From Arbacia lixula (taxonomy: Eukaryota > Echinodermata > Echinoidea > Arbacioida > Arbaciidae), in contig OZ022577.1 in NCBI GenBank assembly GCA_963669155.1, positions 13,130,715 through 13,194,714 of the forward strand: a stretch of DNA of 64,000 nucleotides. The letters are read 5' to 3'. A program made the position numbers and the translations under genes. The notes beneath the pieces are model-generated. The model saw nothing but the letters and a program-made list of their open reading frames with translations. It ran no database searches and had not been told where the DNA came from. This document shows positions 60,016 through 64,000 of the stretch, piece after piece (the stretch's first letter is position 1; each line of letters starts with the position of its first letter).

Positions 60016-61712
60016 TTTCCACTCTTCCACTACATCCTCTTCCTGCCCTTGCCTATACTGCCCTACTCTGACAAAAGGAAGCAACTAACAAAAGAGACTT
60101 TTCCTGTAAATGAGCAAAATGTATCTGTCACTTGCATTGGCATCAGTGCAACACCACATCATGTCAGATTGAATATCTCGCAGCAAGATGAATATTTGTT
60201 GTCCAGATTTGGGCCGTATATAGAGAATGCTGGGTACAATCTAAGAATACCAATAACCCAGATTTGAATGATTTGTCACTTGCTTCCTTTTGTCAGTGTA
60301 GGGAAGTATACCTCTTCCCTTCCTATGGAGGATCATTCTACTTAGCACAGAAAGGGTTAGCTGCAAAAATCCCAGTTCAAAACTCTGAAATACAAGTTCC
60401 TTGAGGGTGGGTGGGACCAAGGGACTGGGAGGGTGTTTCACCACAGCTGGGTCTACTTAAGATGTTCACATGATGGAACTTGGCTCAGGTCTGTGTCTTC
60501 CTTCATAAATCATTTTGAAGTCTGCAAAACTGGAGTGACTCATGTTTTCCAGATTTATGTTCTCAGTATATGAAGCACAAGAGCCTGTGTATAAACAAAC
60601 ATCTATCTTTGAGACATCAAAAACTCAAAGTTAAATTTGATGTTGAGGGAGCTAGTTGTTCTGTATGAATATATTGTCACCAGATGCATGTTCTATTTGG
60701 TACAATAAGTAAAACTGATCATGCTTAGGCTTATGAGTTTCCTCTGAGCACAATGTGTGAATCTCTTCTTTAAACCCCAATATTTTCCTGTTTGGTTCGC
60801 TTATCGGTGCTATTTCTGATGACCAACTAAATTTTCACCAGGTTCAGACCATTACAGTTATGATGATCTAATTGATATTAGCTGCATTATGTACAGTATG
60901 GATGCTTGCAAATTCCTGTACTCTAGGCTTGAAGATGAGCATATAGGTCACAACCACTATCAGTAGCCGCAAGGAAGAAAGAACAAACTTGTGGAAATAA
61001 GAAGCATGTCAGAAATTACACAGACAATGATGGTGAAAAAGATAAAAAAAAAAATACAATGAAACAGCAAGAAATGTTTCATCAATTCCAATGTTGTAAT
61101 TGTATCTTGGTCCTGACATGAAGATCATGCATGACCTTCCATCATAGCCACATCACTTTCTCTTCCCTGTCAGTGGCATTGTGTTCTCCAGTTTCCTTGG
61201 AGTTTTGAATTTCCTGTGGGTGTTTTCTGTTTTTAATCATGGAGTATATATCCGCTCCATTTCCCTCATGTCTGTAAACAAGCAGAGTGGGTTGGTACTT
61301 TACTGTTGCCATAGAAAACTCTTGTCATCTTTTGCATCCATAAAGCTATAATTTCTACATATGGCTCTATGATTACATCACATTCTGTATACTTTCAAAT
61401 GTCTACTTGTGGAAAGGAGGTTAATATTTCCCTACCACTTCCTATTTCTCCCTTTTGTTATATTGCTTTATCTCCAATTCAAACTACAACAATAAACTCA
61501 AAATACTGTTTGAGATTCCTAAGTTAACAATTTTATAAGATAATTATATGAAGTAGAAGTTTAATTGTCAAATGCAATGTAATGTTCACTCAGTAGTGAA
61601 ACTTATGTATTGTAGGGTTACACAACTTAAAATTAAAAAAAAAAAGATCCCCCTTTTGAGTGCATCAAGTGGTAAGGTAGCATCTTAGAGGAAGCATATA
61701 GTCGGCATGCCT

Positions 61713-61870
61713 GGGCCCTGTTGCATAAAAATTACCATTGATGGTAACTTTGCTTCCAATAGCAACTTCTCTGGAAACCTTGAATTTGATTGGCTGTCAA
61801 GCATTGTTACCATTTTAGTTACCATTGATGGCAGAGCTACCATTAATAGTAAGTTTTATGCAATGGGGCC
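61713..61870 (+). mobile_element. 158-bp foldback element (GGGCCCTGTTGCAT ends)
   Basis: GGGCCCTGTTGCATAAAAAT TACCATTGATGG pairs with CTACCATTAATAGTAAGTTT TATGCAATGGGGCC. Internal repeats of TTACCATTGATGG occur. A half-copy in opposite orientation is at 55539. Confidence 0.8.
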
Positions 61871-62682
61871 TTGGAGTATGAACTGAGCTCTGGTCCATGC
61901 CTTGACACACAAAGTGAACAAATGAGGAGGAGCCAACAAAAATGGTGCCGACTTCCTGGAGACAATTGTGAGCTGTCCAATTGAAAAGCAATGGCGCTAA
62001 CTCTTTGCATGTCATATTTGAATCTATTGACAAGTAATACACACAAAGCCCATAGAGCAGCATTTTGTCTGATACACAAAGGGTTAATGCATATATATGC
62101 AGACACACTACAGCGCCACATGCAGTAAGTGAAAAATATGCATCTCAATAAATGTGGACTAATGAGCCCCTTGAAGACGCTGGTGGCCATTATGTGGATC
62201 CCCCAAGATTGCAATTCATCAGTAGAGAGGCAACTGGGAGGTCTTATTTGAAATAATTCTAGCCAATGCCCACCCACCACCCTTTCAAGTATTTACAAAA
62301 CTTATCTGACTGCTGTGCAGAAAAGGACTAACCTTCAGTCAATGCAAATAAACGCTCTGTCTAGGTTCTGATTCACTTTATTATGAACTTCTTTAAAGTA
62401 GATATTGATTGCTTTTTGACTTGGGTATTGATAGAGGGCATTTGCAGTAGATAACATTCATATTTGTGTTTATGTTATGTCAATAAACATAAGGTGAACC
62501 AAGAAATTAAGAATTAGTATGAGACTCCTGTCTTCCTGAAAGTGAATCAGCAACCACAAAAATACTAGGCTTTACCATCTTGGCACAAGACATAGTACAT
62601 ACAAGTTGTCTGATATACTATTATAAACTAAACAAAAATTGGCTACTGATAATCGTTTGTCTCGCAATGTAAGGTAAACGGT

Positions 62683-62745
62683 ATCGAAAAGATCACGACG
62701 TTTCGTGTGCCGCTGCAACACTTCGTCAGGTGTGATACAAAATTG
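62683..62745 (-). ncRNA. candidate type I hammerhead ribozyme motif (Penelope-like)
   Basis: On the minus strand the order is GTATCACAC (stem I 5' side), CTGACGA (62729-62723), a stem II hairpin with GTGT/ACAC, GAAAC (62704-62700), GTC (62699-62697), then GTGATC and CGATAC (stem I 3' side: GTG/CAC and GATAC/GTATC). These are the conserved core CUGANGA, GAAA and NUH of hammerhead ribozymes. An almost absent stem III is known for the hammerheads of Penelope-like retroelements, which are thought to work as dimers. No reverse transcriptase ORF is nearby, so this would be a remnant. Activity is unproven. Confidence 0.5.
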
Positions 62746-64000
62746 TAGTAAGCAGGGGTTTAAATACCCTATGGTCAGTGCAGCGCACTAACTATAAATG
62801 GTCCAATACTAATAGCCGGCGTATCCGGGTACTTGACCAACAATAGACCGTTGATGCGCCTCGCATTGACCAACGGTAACAAGTTATCGACAAAGGACAA
62901 AAGGGACAAAGCCACAGGCCGGTAATTAAACAAAAAATTTTATTAAACAAAAAATTGTAATAAACAAAAATTGTTGTTCAAATGTTGGTGTGTAGTATTG
63001 CGTAAGTAATATAAATGTTGTACCCACTTCATATTCATTGGTATTTCAAAAACATTAAAAAACAATATGATCATAGGAAGTGTTTTTTTTATGAATCATA
63101 CAAATCATACAAATACTTTACATGCCAAACTGCGAAATGTGAGTGCACCTTATACAATACATACTTGAAAAATCACAGAACATTCCTGGCACTCTAATCC
63201 TGTGACAAATGATCTAAATCAATACAAAGAAGAGACCAATTGCTGACATCCCATATGTCTCTCTCTTCTGGACCTCTTTTTTTATCAGAGGATTTTCACA
63301 TCTCATGTCACGTTTGACAGGAGGAGGTATTGATAACATGAAAGTCTTGATAGATGAGTGTGAATGTGGACCAGGAGTGGTGGGACGGTTCTTTCCTTAC
63401 CTCATCAGAGTAACTCCTTCCATGTGTTGAAACATGTGTGACTAGTTTTCCTCCAATTCTGAGTATTATTTCTATGCAAAAATGTGAGCATACGTGGGCT
63501 TATGGAATGTGCCATACCTTAGCAACATTGATAATGTTGGACATGGACCAGAACTGACCCCTCAAAATCATTTATTTAGGCAAGAATTCACAATGGCATC
63601 AAGCTTTATATCCCAGTAAGTCAGCTAGCCTCTCAACTTCATCTCACTATTACTGATCAAACACAGCGTGTGAGAGGTGCATGAAAAATGACACAAAAAT
63701 AAAATGTCAACACTGAAGGTGTCTTTTGCGTCCACAATACCACACCTGACTTGTAAATTATTGACAAAGTCAACTCAGGCCAGACCAAGTATATTTACTC
63801 AGTCATCAAAGAATTTGAACATTTATAAAAGAGGGTTCATCTTTGGAAACGCTTTGAAAATAGATAATACGGACCCATAGATATGAAACTAAACAAACAG
63901 CGTTTTATTGGAGTGTGCTGCTAAGCAGTGATAAAAACAATTGTCGATATTTGCAACATGACTCTGAATGGAGACAATAGGATGAATGAGATTGAACAAT

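Larger units (their letters stand above)
59579..64000 (+). other. intron 4 of the ADAMTSL gene (5' part, continues beyond window)
   Basis: It begins with donor GTAAGAAA. No further family exon is visible before the window ends. It contains a MITE 42 bp after the donor, a purine-rich tract, a foldback element and a hammerhead-like motif. Nothing is recognised in about 60.1-61.7, 61.9-62.6 and 62.9-64.0 kb. Confidence 0.75.

Noticed and set aside
1..64000. CRISPR array, prophage or bacterial operon
   Set aside because: No spacer-repeat pattern, no ribosome-binding-site-led ORFs, and clear spliceosomal introns and animal protein domains instead.

Overview
The window is eukaryotic, AT-rich, non-coding-dominated DNA: one split gene in very large introns that are packed with short non-autonomous transposons, SINEs, simple repeats and a minisatellite. 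There are no operons, no bacterial signals and no long uninterrupted ORFs apart from low-complexity ones. Exon content, GT-AG introns, tRNA-derived SINEs, TTAA/TA/hAT MITEs and long G, GA, GT and GAT tracts fit an invertebrate animal. A marine deuterostome such as a sea urchin is my guess for the species, but the sequence does not prove it.

The only gene I can support lies on the + strand and encodes the N-terminus of a secreted ADAMTS-like (ADAMTSL/punctin/papilin-group) extracellular-matrix protein. Four coding exons splice in frame: 5486-5556 (signal peptide), 21795-21916 (first half of a thrombospondin type 1 repeat), 39309-39463 (second half of that repeat and start of the cysteine-rich module) and 59448-59578 (rest of that cysteine block). 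Intron phases 0, 2, 1 and 0 agree at every junction and give 158 continuous residues. The introns are 16.2, 17.4 and 20.0 kb. The gene continues past the right edge, since spacer and later TSP1 exons are not in the last 4.4 kb, and it has at least one 5'UTR exon upstream of 5486 that I cannot place.

Region by region. 1-5.5 kb: upstream intron/5' flank with a TA-target foldback MITE (772), a TTAA MITE (1629), a 1,023-bp hAT-type element with 8-bp target duplication (2123) and long G runs. 5.6-21.8 kb: intron 1 with two TTAA elements (6364, 8958), a cluster of nested MITEs at 12-14.2 kb, tandem duplications, a foldback MITE deletion derivative (18082), an inverted-repeat element (18771) and a tandem tRNA-SINE-like array (20.56-21.15 kb). 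21.9-39.3 kb: intron 2 with a GAT microsatellite, a GCGC-rich foldback region (24.7-25.3 kb), a SINE, a ~95-bp minisatellite (27.2-28.7 kb), a GA tract, a nested MITE pair (33.5 kb) and a CpG-rich element (34.4 kb). 39.5-59.4 kb: intron 3 with an inverted pair of 528-bp elements, a GATA-motif cluster, a CpG-decayed relative of the 34.4-kb element and several foldbacks. 59.6-64 kb: intron 4 with MITEs and a candidate Penelope-type hammerhead ribozyme at 62.7 kb.

I saw no CRISPR, rRNA, functional tRNA gene or intact transposase or reverse transcriptase. The most interesting material is the datable nesting of MITEs, the CpG-rich/CpG-decayed element pair, the hammerhead-like motif and the placement of foldback elements right beside exon donors. 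All names of transposon superfamilies rest on termini and target duplications only.
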